Positions 6,765 through 15,206 of a stretch of DNA of 64,000 nucleotides are shown here, one piece after another. A program made the translations under genes and the position numbers. Origin of the DNA: WS-9 sp036274595 (GTDB taxonomy: Bacteria > Eisenbacteria > RBG-16-71-46 > SZUA-252); contig DASUFL010000087.1 in the NCBI GenBank assembly GCA_036274595.1, positions 1-64,000 on the forward strand, written 5' to 3'. The notes below the pieces were generated by a model. It made no database searches. It was not told the DNA's origin and saw only the letters and a program-made list of their open reading frames with translations. The stretch's first letter is position 1. Every line of letters begins with the position of its first letter.

Positions 6765-9527
6765 TTAGAGCGCGAGCCAGTAGGTCGCCTTGAGGGCGAT
6801 GACGTTCTCGGGGTCGATGTCGAAGAGGGCGCGCCAGTCGCGCGAGAACTCGAAATCCCCGATCGGCGCGGTGGCTTCGCGCCCCTGCTGCCACACGAGG
6901 AAGAGGGCGGAGCCGGGCCTGTATTCCCAACGGAGGACAGCGTTCCCGCGGAACGATCGGAAGTTGAAGTCGGGGTTGTCGAAGCTGAAGGACGGCGCCG
7001 GGCCGCCCGCGTCGGGATCGATGACGACGGCTCCGGTGGAGTCCGACCCCACGGTTCCCTGCTGCTTGCCGTAGACGTCGAACTCGAACTGGCGCGGAGC
7101 GCGGAGCTCCTTGAAGCGCGTGTAATCACCGCTCACGATCAAGGGCTGGACGTAGAGCTGGAACGTGAGCTTGGGCGAGAACGTCCACTCGACGCGCGTG
7201 TCGAGCGAGATCTGGGTTTGATGGAGTGAGGCAAAGACGTACCGCGCGCCATAGGTCTCGACCGCGGTCGGATCGTCTTCCGTCGTCACGTACTGCGCGT
7301 GATCGAGGAGCTTCCGCACGCCCGGCTCGAACAGGACGCGGAGCGCGGTGGTCGGACGCGTCGAGAGCGACGCGTTGAGCGTACGCAAGTGTCCCCCCGC
7401 GGCGTCCCAGATGAGCGCGCCGTTCAAGCCGAGGGTGGTCGACCGTCGGGAGTCGGTATTGATGGCAGCCTTGAACGCGCCTCCAGGGGGCACCCGCGAC
7501 AGCGGCCCCCCGCGCGTCAGCCGGTCGTCGATGCTCCCCGGGTACCACTCGCCGCGCAGATAGCCGGACCAGTAACTGGAGAAGGTTCCTTCGGCTTCCC
7601 CGGCGTACTCCTGATACGTGCGATCGCCGCCGTAATTCCACGACCAGTTCGAGAAGGCGAACGCGTCCCAGCTTCGCATCACCTTGTGGGGCGTGTTGTC
7701 CTTGTAGAGCGCGAGCGTGGAGAGCCCGCGGCTGTCCGCCGCGTTCTGGAAGCCCAGGTCGTTGATTTCGAACCCGGGGCTCCAGTCCTGGTAGGTGAGC
7801 GAGCCCTGGCCGTGCTTGCCCGCGATCTTGTTGATGGAGAGCTGCCCCGCGTGGCCGCTCAAGCTCGTGCGCGTGGGGTCGTACTCGAGGTAGTCGGCGT
7901 CCGGCCGCTGGTAGTAGCGCGCGCTCGAGGTCTGGGTCGATGCCATCGCGTCCGGGCTCCCTTTCACATAGCTCCCCATGAACATCGCGTCCAGGGACCA
8001 TCGCCGGGACGACCAGTAGTGATTGAGGTCCATCCCGCCGGCCCAAGCGTCCTTGCGGAGGAGGCTCGAGAGGTCGGGATCGTCGAGATCGCGCCGGACT
8101 CCGGTCAGGATGGCGCCGACGACCGTGTTCCCCTGCCGGTAGTCGCGCCGCACGCGGCTGACGAAGTAGTTCGTGAGCGGCTCGACCGGCGTCTTCCGCT
8201 CCACGTCCGCGGAGTCCACGTAGTCGGCGCGTTCCTCCGGCGTCACCGCGTCCAGCACGCCGATCGTCCATCCGTTCCGCGTCTTCCCCGTGAGCTTGGC
8301 CGCCCCGGCGATCGTCGTGTGGACGGGCGCGTCGAGGAAGCGATACACCTGCGAGTCGAGAGAGCGCTGCGGCTCGCGGCCGATGCGGCGGCCGTGGAAG
8401 GCGATCGTCGTGTTGAAGTTGTTGTAGCTCTGCATGTCGCCGAAGCGGAAGACGTTCGCCCCCTCGACGAAGAAGGGCCGCTTCTCGGGATAGAACGTCT
8501 CGAACGCCGAGAGATTCACGATCGCCGGGTCCACCTCCACCTCGCCGAAGTCCGGATTCACCGTCGCGTTCAGGGTGAGGCTCGAGGTCAGGCCGTACTT
8601 GAGATCCACGCCCGCGGCCGGGAACTGGTCCGAGCCGTCGCGGAACGGATCGTTCGGATCGCTCTGGAAGTGCTCCGATCGGACCATCCCGTACGGAAGG
8701 AGCTCGAGGTGCTTTCCCGCCTGCACCGATCCCAGCCCGGTGAGATGCCCGTACCGCGCGACGCTCGCATTGTCCTTGAGGGGCGTGAACGAGAACTCCG
8801 ACAGCTCCTGCCGCCGGTTGATCCACCGGCGGATCTGGATGCCCCAGACCGCGTCGGCCGCCGTGTTGTAGTGGAGCTGCGACAAGGGAATCTCGACTTC
8901 GGCCGTCCAGCCGAGGCTGTCGATCGAGGTGTGCACATGCCAGACCGGATCCCAGGAGAAGTCCTGGTTGCCGTTCGCCGCGATCGTGGCGTCGTTGATC
9001 GAGCCGGAGGGGCTCACGCGGAAGAGGACCGCCGTCGAGTGATCGTGATACGCGTCGATCAGGATCGCGAGGTAGTCGGACTCGAGGTCGTCGTCGCGGC
9101 GCACCAGCCGGGAGCGGATCTTCCTCGCGTCCTTGTCGTAGAGGCGCGCGCCGATGAAGAGCGCGTCGTCGGCGATCAGGGCGCGCACCTCGGTGCGCTC
9201 GGAGCAGGGCTTCCCTTCATCCGGCTGGCGCTGCGTGAATTGATCGACCGGCGTCGCCGTTTTCCATGCGTCGTCGTCGAGACGCCCGTCCACGCGAATC
9301 GTGCCCGTGAGCGGTGCCGCATGGAGCTGGGGCGCGTCGGCATGGGAGGCCGAGGCTCCCGGTCCGGCGGGCGGGGGAAAGACGTTGGGCCCTGGGGCGG
9401 TCGAATCGGCGGGCGTGCCGCTACCGGGCAGGGATTGGGCGGCGGATGCGGGAGTCGTTGGAAGGAACAGGGTCCATGTCGTGAGAAGCGGCAGAGCCGC
9501 GACCAGCCAGCGATTCCGTGCGCGCAT
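6765..9527 (-). CDS. CBM9-like domain plus DUF5916 outer-membrane protein
   Basis: A 920-residue exported protein with an Ala/Leu-rich signal peptide ending near ASA. Residues about 70-230 form a carbohydrate-binding family 9-like domain (TIRVDGRLDDDAWKTA is the usual opening). The rest is a DUF5916 region with many amphipathic beta strands, including the conserved NPDFGEVEVDPAIVNLS and FYPEKRPFFVEG segments. It ends in alternating hydrophobic residues (ATYWLAL), as outer-membrane barrels do. Proteins of this type are common in Gemmatimonadetes, Bacteroidetes and relatives and have no established function. A small possible gene lies directly upstream. Confidence 0.85.
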   Translation of the reverse strand: MRARNRWLVAALPLLTTWTLFLPTTPASAAQSLPGSGTPADSTAPGPNVFPPPAGPGASASHADAPQLHAAPLTGTIRVDGRLDDDAWKTATPVDQFTQRQPDEGKPCSERTEVRALIADDALFIGARLYDKDARKIRSRLVRRDDDLESDYLAILIDAYHDHSTAVLFRVSPSGSINDATIAANGNQDFSWDPVWHVHTSIDSLGWTAEVEIPLSQLHYNTAADAVWGIQIRRWINRRQELSEFSFTPLKDNASVARYGHLTGLGSVQAGKHLELLPYGMVRSEHFQSDPNDPFRDGSDQFPAAGVDLKYGLTSSLTLNATVNPDFGEVEVDPAIVNLSAFETFYPEKRPFFVEGANVFRFGDMQSYNNFNTTIAFHGRRIGREPQRSLDSQVYRFLDAPVHTTIAGAAKLTGKTRNGWTIGVLDAVTPEERADYVDSADVERKTPVEPLTNYFVSRVRRDYRQGNTVVGAILTGVRRDLDDPDLSSLLRKDAWAGGMDLNHYWSSRRWSLDAMFMGSYVKGSPDAMASTQTSSARYYQRPDADYLEYDPTRTSLSGHAGQLSINKIAGKHGQGSLTYQDWSPGFEINDLGFQNAADSRGLSTLALYKDNTPHKVMRSWDAFAFSNWSWNYGGDRTYQEYAGEAEGTFSSYWSGYLRGEWYPGSIDDRLTRGGPLSRVPPGGAFKAAINTDSRRSTTLGLNGALIWDAAGGHLRTLNASLSTRPTTALRVLFEPGVRKLLDHAQYVTTEDDPTAVETYGARYVFASLHQTQISLDTRVEWTFSPKLTFQLYVQPLIVSGDYTRFKELRAPRQFEFDVYGKQQGTVGSDSTGAVVIDPDAGGPAPSFSFDNPDFNFRSFRGNAVLRWEYRPGSALFLVWQQGREATAPIGDFEFSRDWRALFDIDPENVIALKATYWLAL

Positions 9528-9563
9528 GACGATCCCTCGAAACGCTCCTTCCCCGATCCTCCT

Positions 9564-9758
9564 TCATCTACGGCTGGATGGCGCGCCCGGTTTCTTCGGC
9601 GTCGCCGGCGAGGGATGAGACGGTCCTGGCCGGGATTTGGTTGGAACGTTGGGCGCGGCGGCCGCGGACTCGGTGGCCGCGGACTCGGTGGCTCCCGTGA
9701 CTCGAGGCGGCGAGACCAGTGCGAATAGAGCGATCGCGAGACAGGCGGTTCGGAGCAT
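9564..9758 (-). CDS. Possible small secreted protein
   Basis: A 64-residue frame beginning ATG with a convincing hydrophobic export signal (LRTACLAIALFALVS) and then a Pro/Ala/Ser/Lys-rich low-complexity tail. It fills part of the 249-bp gap between the diiron protein and CBM9/DUF5916 genes on the same strand. No family is recognised. In DNA this GC-rich, short frames arise by chance, so the call rests only on the signal peptide and position. Confidence 0.35.
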   Translation of the reverse strand: MLRTACLAIALFALVSPPRVTGATESAATESAAAAPNVPTKSRPGPSHPSPATPKKPGAPSSRR

Positions 9759-9776
9759 GTCCGGTATCGGAACGGC

Positions 9777-11090
9777 TCAGGCGGCCGTACCGTCCTCCAC
9801 CACCCAGCGGACCGAGCGCGAGCAGGGACACATCCCGCCGACGCGTTTCAGCTTCGGCATCTTCCTGATCGCCTGATCCACGGTGGTCCGGCCGGCTACA
9901 ACGTCTCGAAGCGTTTCCAGATAGCTCTTCAGATCGCGGCTGTGGAGGTAGGGCTCGGGGAGATTCTGCTTCAGATGGCGCAGGTACGAATCCACGTCCG
10001 TGTAGGACTCTCCGCGCGTGCCCACCATCGTGAACGCCGGCTCGCCTTTCCGACGATAGAAGGACGGATGCGGGATCCGGATCAGGTCCTCGTGATCGAT
10101 CCCCTCATGGCGCCCGCCGTCCTTCATCAGGCGATCGGCGATCCGTTCGGCTTCCTCGGGCGAGAGATTGGGGAGTCTCGCGCGGAGGTAGCGCTGGTTC
10201 AAGTCCGCGATCATCTTGCGGACCTCCTCGTAGTAGAGCGACTGCGCCTCCGCGTTCTTCATGTTCTTGAAGCCGAACCGGATGTTGGAGTCGCCCCCCT
10301 TCTCGTGGCCGAACATCTCGAGCCCGCGGGGGAGCCACTTGTTGAAGGAGCGCTGGATGGCCCGGGTGGAGATGAGCTCGTTCCCTTCGGCGGCGCGCTG
10401 GACCCAGCGGCGAAGCGGAATGACGCCCGCGGCGAGGTGGAAGGCCTCCTCCCTCAGCATGGGGGGCATCGATTGCGCGAACGGCTTGTACGCGCAGACT
10501 TTCTGCATCGAGAGCTGGTACTTGCCGACCCGGTCGATGACCGCGGCGAAGACCACGTTGTCCACGAAGGAGTCGTACTCGAGGTTGAAGGCGTCGAGGA
10601 CGTGCGATCCCGTCTGCATGGAGAGGATCTCCTCGACCATCTCTTCCGCCTTCTGCCCCGAGACCCCGCTCCAGTCCTGCGAGACGAGGAGATGGAACAT
10701 CTGGTAGCCGTGCCTGAGCTCCTCCGCCATCACGCGGAGCACCCAGAAGCGATCCTCGTCGTCCTGCGCGCGGGCCAGCGTTCCCTCGTGCTGCTGGATG
10801 GAGCCGAATTCGGTCGAGGCCTGCGCGCGGATGATGGCCAGAAGGTGCCGCGCCGGCTCCTCCCCCATCTCCGAGGGCTTCGTCATCCGGCGCTCGCCCT
10901 TCTTGTCCCCGACCTCGATCGTGTCCCCCATCCCGATCTCCATCTTGGCGCAGAGGCAGAACTCGGGATCGTTGGGGAAATAGGTCTGCCAGCTCTCGGG
11001 GAGGAGTCCGTAGTCGGGGAAGTTGTGCCGCCGCCAGTGGATGACGGCGTCGTGGAACTTCTTCGGCAGCGTGGTCTGCTCGACGTTCAT
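9777..11090 (-). CDS. BoxB/PaaA-like ferritin-fold diiron oxygenase
   Basis: A 437-residue soluble protein of the phenylacetate/benzoyl-CoA epoxidase type (PaaA/BoxB, ferritin-like fold). Visible putative iron ligands are Glu in ASTEFGSIQQHEG, ExxH in EELRH, a second acidic helix around NLEYDSFVDNVVF, and ExxH in EEAFH, the usual four-helix pattern. Known relatives epoxidise aromatic-CoA thioesters using electrons from a reductase. No reductase, ring-opening hydrolase or CoA ligase gene is visible nearby, so the substrate cannot be inferred. The C-terminus carries an extra CPC motif near residue 425. An AAAGG site precedes the ATG; the GNAT gene ends 11 bp upstream. Confidence 0.75.
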   Translation of the reverse strand: MNVEQTTLPKKFHDAVIHWRRHNFPDYGLLPESWQTYFPNDPEFCLCAKMEIGMGDTIEVGDKKGERRMTKPSEMGEEPARHLLAIIRAQASTEFGSIQQHEGTLARAQDDEDRFWVLRVMAEELRHGYQMFHLLVSQDWSGVSGQKAEEMVEEILSMQTGSHVLDAFNLEYDSFVDNVVFAAVIDRVGKYQLSMQKVCAYKPFAQSMPPMLREEAFHLAAGVIPLRRWVQRAAEGNELISTRAIQRSFNKWLPRGLEMFGHEKGGDSNIRFGFKNMKNAEAQSLYYEEVRKMIADLNQRYLRARLPNLSPEEAERIADRLMKDGGRHEGIDHEDLIRIPHPSFYRRKGEPAFTMVGTRGESYTDVDSYLRHLKQNLPEPYLHSRDLKSYLETLRDVVAGRTTVDQAIRKMPKLKRVGGMCPCSRSVRWVVEDGTAA

Positions 11091-11101
11091 GGAGCCTTTC
11101 G

Positions 11102-11572
11102 CTAAGCCGTCGCGCCCGCGCCCGCCACGCGGAGCTCGAGCGCCTGGAGCGATGCGTTGTCGAACCCGACCGCGCGCAGGAACGCGGCGAGATCGGAATC
11201 GTTCTTGTCGACCAGAGTGCGGATGGTGGCGACCTCGTTTCGTACCATGTGGGACTTCACGGCGTCGAAGAGCCGCCGGCCGATGGAGCGCCCCTGGTAG
11301 TCCGGATCGACGCCGAACCGCTCGATCCAGCCCGTGGTCTCCTCGAGACCGAACTCGCCGCCACGGACATCCGAGAACATGAAGCCGACCACCTTGCCCT
11401 CGAACTCGGCCACGGGACAGCTCTCGGGATCCCGGCGCAGGTAGTAGCCCACGCGGCGCTCCCAGACCTCCGGACGGTAGACCCCCGTGAGCCGCTCGTC
11501 GATCGAGACGATGCGCGAAATGTCGAGCTCGGAAAGTGGGCGGATGTGGATGTCCGAAGCGATGGAAGTCAC
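11102..11572 (-). CDS. GNAT N-acetyltransferase (RimI-like)
   Basis: A 156-residue single GNAT domain. The acetyl-CoA-binding motif A is clear (GVDPDYQGRSIGRRLFDAV), followed by the usual strand 5-helix region LVDKNDSDLAAFLRAVGF. The substrate is unknown: RimI-like members acetylate protein N-termini, others small amines. It lies between the HerA-like ATPase gene (45 bp upstream) and the BoxB-like gene (11 bp downstream), so the three are probably one transcript. Confidence 0.8.
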   Translation of the reverse strand: MTSIASDIHIRPLSELDISRIVSIDERLTGVYRPEVWERRVGYYLRRDPESCPVAEFEGKVVGFMFSDVRGGEFGLEETTGWIERFGVDPDYQGRSIGRRLFDAVKSHMVRNEVATIRTLVDKNDSDLAAFLRAVGFDNASLQALELRVAGAGATA

Positions 11573-11617
11573 GCGCTCAGAATACCATCCGGGCGGGACC
11601 CCGCGCGAGCGGTTCCG

Positions 11618-13147
11618 CTACCAGCTGGAGCGGCGCCGGCGGGTGGCCGCGCGCACGCCGAGCACCCCCAGAAGGCCCCGGACGAGCTCCCTCTGGAGCG
11701 TCTTGCCCGCGGGCGAGGAGAGCGCCTTGCCCACGGTGCCCGCCAGGGAGGTTTCCTGGGCGGCCCCCTTGCCTTTCGACGCGGCCGCGGGCGCGGCCGG
11801 AGCGGCTCCAGCCCGTGCGGCCAGGACCTCGCGCGCACTCTCGCGGTCCACCGCCTGGGCGTACTCCGAGCGGAGCGGCGACGCCTCGACGTTCGTCTTG
11901 AGCTCGTCGGGAGCGATGGGACCCATCCGGCTCGAAGGCGGACGAAGCAGCGTCGCCGCGACCGGCGTCGGGGTGCCGCGCGGGGAGAGCACCGTGACGA
12001 GCGCCTCCCCGATCCCGAGCGACGTCAGGACCTTGGGGATGTCGTAGAACTCCGATCGCGGGAACGTGTTCGCGGTCGCGCGGAGCGCCTTCTCGTCGTC
12101 GGGCGAAAACGCGCGCAGCGCGTGCTGCACGCGATGCCCGAGCTGCGCCAGGATCTCCTCGGGAACGTCCTTCGGGGTGTGCGTGACGAAGAAGACGCCC
12201 ACTCCCTTCGAGCGGATCAACCGCACGACCTGCTCGATCTGATCGCGGAGCGCCTTCCCCGCATCCTCGAAGAGGAGATGCGCCTCGTCGAAGAAGAAGA
12301 CCAGCTTCGGCTTCGGCGCGTCGCCGATCTCCGGAAGCTCGCGATACAGGGACGCGAGCATCCACATCATGAACGTGGAGAAGAGCGCTGGATGATCTTG
12401 AAGATCATCCAGCTCCAGCACGCTCACGACGCCGCGCCCGTCCTTCGTGAGGCGGACCAGGTCCTCGATCTCGAATTCCGGCTCTCCAAAGAAGGCGCCG
12501 GCGCCCTGCTGTTCCAGCTCGGTGATCGTACGCAGAAGAACCCCGACCGTCGCCTTCGAGAGCGCGCCGTACTGCATAAGTGCCGCGGATCCTTCCCCGA
12601 TCAGGTGCTGGAGCACCGAGCGGAGGTCAGGCAGGTCGAGGAGGAGGAGCTTCGAGTCATCGCAGTACTTGAAGACCATCGCGAGCGCGCTCTCCTGGGT
12701 GTCGTTCAGCCCCAGGGTGCGCGCGAGGAGGAGCGGTCCGAACGAGGACACGGTGGCTCGCACCGGGATGCCTCGCGTTCCGGTCAAGCTCAGGAACTCG
12801 ACCGGCGACGCCGCGGGCGTGAAGGGGGTCCCGATCGCCTTGGAGCGCTCGAGCACGCGCGGGTCGGGCTCACCCGGAGCCGCGAGTCCGCTCAGATCGC
12901 CCTTCAGATCGGCGAGGAAGACGGGGACCCCGGCGGCGCTCAGCTCTTCGGCGAGCCCCTGGAGCGTCTTCGTCTTTCCGGTGCCGGTCGCGCCCGCGAT
13001 GAGACCGTGGCGGTTCATCATCGCGAGCGGCACCCGGACACGCGCCGTCGCCGCGACCTTGCCGTCGAGGAGCGGCGCGCCGAGAAGGAGCGTCTCCCCC
13101 TCGAACGCGTATCCGGACTCCATCGCAGCCGCGAAATCGCTCGCCAT
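11618..13147 (-). CDS. HerA-like/DUF853 ATPase (YjgR family)
   Basis: A 509-residue P-loop ATPase of the HerA/FtsK superfamily, DUF853 branch, like E. coli YjgR. Walker A is GATGTGKTKT near residue 52, and Walker B is KLVFFFDEAHLLF near residue 285. There is also an SFGPLLLARTLGLNDTQESAL segment typical of DUF853. Family function is unsettled; HerA relatives pump DNA, while YjgR-type proteins are usually annotated only as ATPases. An Ala/Lys-rich linker precedes the basic C-terminus. It is first in the HerA-GNAT-BoxB-like run, and its ATG at 13147 faces the ompA promoter region. Confidence 0.85.
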   Translation of the reverse strand: MASDFAAAMESGYAFEGETLLLGAPLLDGKVAATARVRVPLAMMNRHGLIAGATGTGKTKTLQGLAEELSAAGVPVFLADLKGDLSGLAAPGEPDPRVLERSKAIGTPFTPAASPVEFLSLTGTRGIPVRATVSSFGPLLLARTLGLNDTQESALAMVFKYCDDSKLLLLDLPDLRSVLQHLIGEGSAALMQYGALSKATVGVLLRTITELEQQGAGAFFGEPEFEIEDLVRLTKDGRGVVSVLELDDLQDHPALFSTFMMWMLASLYRELPEIGDAPKPKLVFFFDEAHLLFEDAGKALRDQIEQVVRLIRSKGVGVFFVTHTPKDVPEEILAQLGHRVQHALRAFSPDDEKALRATANTFPRSEFYDIPKVLTSLGIGEALVTVLSPRGTPTPVAATLLRPPSSRMGPIAPDELKTNVEASPLRSEYAQAVDRESAREVLAARAGAAPAAPAAASKGKGAAQETSLAGTVGKALSSPAGKTLQRELVRGLLGVLGVRAATRRRRSSW

Positions 13148-13301
13148 CGTGCTTCGAATCTAGGAGCAGCGAGCCGCGACGTCAACGCGGCGTTGATTCC
13201 CGTTGAAGCCGCGCCTTCGTTCCGATACATTGCGCGCCGTCGAGCCCCACTCCATTCTCCGTCGAGCACGGCCACGCGTTTCGAAGCTCCTGGAGGGCAA
13301 C

Positions 13302-14759
13302 GTGAGCACGAGGCTGTACCGATTTGGACTTTCCGTGGCGGCACTCCTTCTCCTCGCCGGCACGGCGCTCGCCCAGCCTCCCGCCGGACCCGCCTTCTGG
13401 GTCGTCCCGGGCGGCGGCGCCTACTGGCCTCCCGCGGAATGGGGTGTGAAGGATCCGGTTCCCTCCTTCGGCGGGATTCTCGGGCTTCGTATCAGCGACC
13501 CGGTCGCGTTCGAGCTCCGCGGCCACTACTCGAAGGCCGACAGCTCCAAGCCCTACGCCGCGGGGCCCGATCTCAAGCTCCTCCACGGCGAAGGCAACAT
13601 CACCTGGTTCCTCAGCCCCGGCGTTCCGGTGAGCCCCTATCTCACGCTCGGCGCCGGCGTCGTGAACGGGGATACGGGGGGCGACAGCCAGTCCAAGTTC
13701 GCCTGGAACGCCGGAGCCGGCGTCCGCATCCGCGTCTCCGATCAGATGGCGGTGCGGCTCGACGGGCGGGACATCAGCTACAAGCTTGCCGTCTCGACGA
13801 CTCCCGACGATGAGAGCTATCGCCACTCGGTCGAGGTCTTCGGCGGCCTGTCGTTTGGATTCGGCGGAGGGCCGTCCGACGAGGACCAGGACGGCGTGAG
13901 CAACAAGGCGGACAAGTGCCCCGGCACGCCGCCGGGCGCGCGCGTGGACGCCGGCGGATGCCCGCTCGACGGCGACGGGGACGGCGTGTTCGACGGGATC
14001 GACAAGTGCGACGGCACGCCGGCGGGCGCGCTCGTCGACGCGACCGGATGCCCGAAGGACTCGGATGGCGACGGCGTGTTCGACGGCATCGACAAGTGCG
14101 AGAACACGCCCGCGGGAGCGCGCGTGGACGCGTCCGGATGCGAGAGCGATTCCGACGGGGACAGCGTGCCCGACGGGATCGATCAGTGCGAGGCCACCCC
14201 GCGCGGCTGCACGGTCAACCCGAATGGCTGCCCGACCGACGCGGATCAGGACGGCGTGTGCGACGGGCTCGACCAGTGCCCCGATACGCAATCGAATGTC
14301 CGCGTGGACGCGAAGGGATGCCCGATGCAGATCAGCGTGCGCGAGACGGAGATGATGGAAACCGGAATGATCCGGCTCCAGGACGTCAACTTCGACACCG
14401 GCAAGGCGACCATCAAGCCGGAGTCGTTCAAGATCCTCGACGACGTGGGACAGATCCTCGGGCACTGGCCGCAGCTCAGGATCGAGATCGGCGGGCACAC
14501 GGACAGCCGCGGCTCGGACGCGCGGAACCAGCAGCTCAGCGAGGCGCGCGCCAAGGCCGTGCGCGACTATCTCACCAACAAGTTCCCCGAGCTGGACGCC
14601 GAGCAGTTCACGGCGGTCGGGTACGGGGAGAGGCAGCCCATCGCCACCAACACGACGGCGCTGGGCATGGCGAAAAATCGCAGGGTCGAGTTCAAGGTGC
14701 TCAACAAGGAAGCACTCCGCAAGGAGAACACGAAGCAGCAGTTCGTTCCCAAGGAGTAG
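13302..14759 (+). CDS. OmpA-family porin with thrombospondin type 3 repeats
   Basis: A 485-residue outer-membrane protein. The N-terminal signal peptide ends near ALAQ, then comes an eight-strand-type beta-barrel (about residues 25-185). A calcium-binding thrombospondin type 3 repeat array follows (about 190-345, five units of the form DxDxDGVxDGxDxC). The C-terminal OmpA domain binds peptidoglycan (NFDTGKATI, then GHTDSRGSDARNQQLSEARA and NRRVEF). It links outer membrane to cell wall. GTG 13302 with GGAGG 5 nt upstream is chosen because it places the signal peptide exactly at the N-terminus. A multi-hairpin region and terminator lie downstream. Confidence 0.92.
   Translation: MSTRLYRFGLSVAALLLLAGTALAQPPAGPAFWVVPGGGAYWPPAEWGVKDPVPSFGGILGLRISDPVAFELRGHYSKADSSKPYAAGPDLKLLHGEGNITWFLSPGVPVSPYLTLGAGVVNGDTGGDSQSKFAWNAGAGVRIRVSDQMAVRLDGRDISYKLAVSTTPDDESYRHSVEVFGGLSFGFGGGPSDEDQDGVSNKADKCPGTPPGARVDAGGCPLDGDGDGVFDGIDKCDGTPAGALVDATGCPKDSDGDGVFDGIDKCENTPAGARVDASGCESDSDGDSVPDGIDQCEATPRGCTVNPNGCPTDADQDGVCDGLDQCPDTQSNVRVDAKGCPMQISVRETEMMETGMIRLQDVNFDTGKATIKPESFKILDDVGQILGHWPQLRIEIGGHTDSRGSDARNQQLSEARAKAVRDYLTNKFPELDAEQFTAVGYGERQPIATNTTALGMAKNRRVEFKVLNKEALRKENTKQQFVPKE
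13878..14328 (+). repeat. Five tandem thrombospondin type 3 repeat units within ompA
   Basis: Five imperfect repeats of about 30 codons each encode DxDxDGV-D-x-D-x-C, a short TP/P-rich turn, and a closing x-GC. Each unit has paired cysteines and five to six acidic residues that bind calcium in the family. The linker joins the barrel to the OmpA peptidoglycan domain and may act as a Ca-stiffened spacer. Confidence 0.75.
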
Positions 14760-14805
14760 GTTCCGCCGGGTCGGGTTCGGGGTTGGCGGGGAGGGACCTG
14801 TTCCT

Positions 14806-15016
14806 GGCCGATGTGGGGTTGGTCGCTTCCGTGCCGCGAGGCACGGTGCGGCCCTCCCCCATCGGAGCAGGGCCGGACGCCAAGCTCAAGATCCCTCGCT
14901 AGGGAGCCGATCGCTACCGTCAGGCGACTCCACGTCCTGTGAGACGCGGAGGGCTGCCCCGTCAAGGATGACGGGGATCGTGTGCAGGGGCCGCAGTGAT
15001 GCGGCCCCATTTTTTT
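14806..15016 (+). ncRNA. Candidate structured RNA or 3' UTR ending in a strong intrinsic terminator
   Basis: The stretch after ompA contains a chain of clean helices. 14808-14813 + 14815-14818 pairs with 14856-14865, enclosing a 7-bp hairpin 14829-14835/14840-14846 with a GCGA tetraloop. It continues with 14892-14896/14901-14905, then 14928-14936/14943-14951 with one mismatch, then 14957-14963/14970-14976, and finally the terminator at 14987-15016. Whether it is an independent small RNA or the ompA 3' UTR cannot be told. I recognise no known family (it lacks RNase P, tmRNA, SRP and GEMM signatures), and no promoter is obvious. Confidence 0.4.
14987..15016 (+). terminator. Rho-independent terminator
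   Basis: A perfect 9-bp stem GGGGCCGCA/TGCGGCCCC with loop GTGA (14987-15008) is followed by one A and seven consecutive T (15010-15016). This is the best intrinsic terminator in the window. It lies 228 bp after the ompA stop, so it either ends a long ompA 3' UTR or a separate small RNA. Confidence 0.9.
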
Positions 15017-15022
15017 GTGCTC

Positions 15023-15154
15023 TTGGCCGGCGAGGGGAGGGAGTGGGGGTCCGGGACAAGCACGTCCCGGCGCTCGCAATCGGACCGCTTCCGGCGGCTT
15101 GGTGGGCGCCGGGCGCGAAAGTCCCGGACCCTCACTCCCTCCCCTCGCCTACCA
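15023..15154. repeat. Long palindromic element, copy A
   Basis: Two 29-nt arms (15029-15057 and 15121-15149) pair with a single G-T wobble. They enclose a 63-nt apex that itself contains complementary GC-rich segments. The apex shares conserved blocks with copies B and C near 51 kb: AAGCACGTCC at its left edge and GGCGCGAAA at its right edge. The copy sits between the ends of convergent genes (ompA side and kinase), directly after the terminator. Arm positions 13-16 read GAGT here. Type of element (REP/MITE-like or RNA structure) is unknown. Confidence 0.8.
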
Positions 15155-15206
15155 TGAGACCTAAGAGCTCAGGGTCGCCATCCACATGGAGAGAATAGAC
15201 TCGCTC

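Noticed and set aside
9568..9831. An 87-codon minus-strand frame overlapping the small secreted protein candidate
   Set aside because: No export signal or domain, and it overlaps the end of the diiron protein gene; the 64-codon alternative is better.
14806..15016. RNase P RNA, tmRNA, SRP RNA or c-di-GMP riboswitch
   Set aside because: None of the conserved core motifs of these RNAs is present; only generic hairpins are seen.
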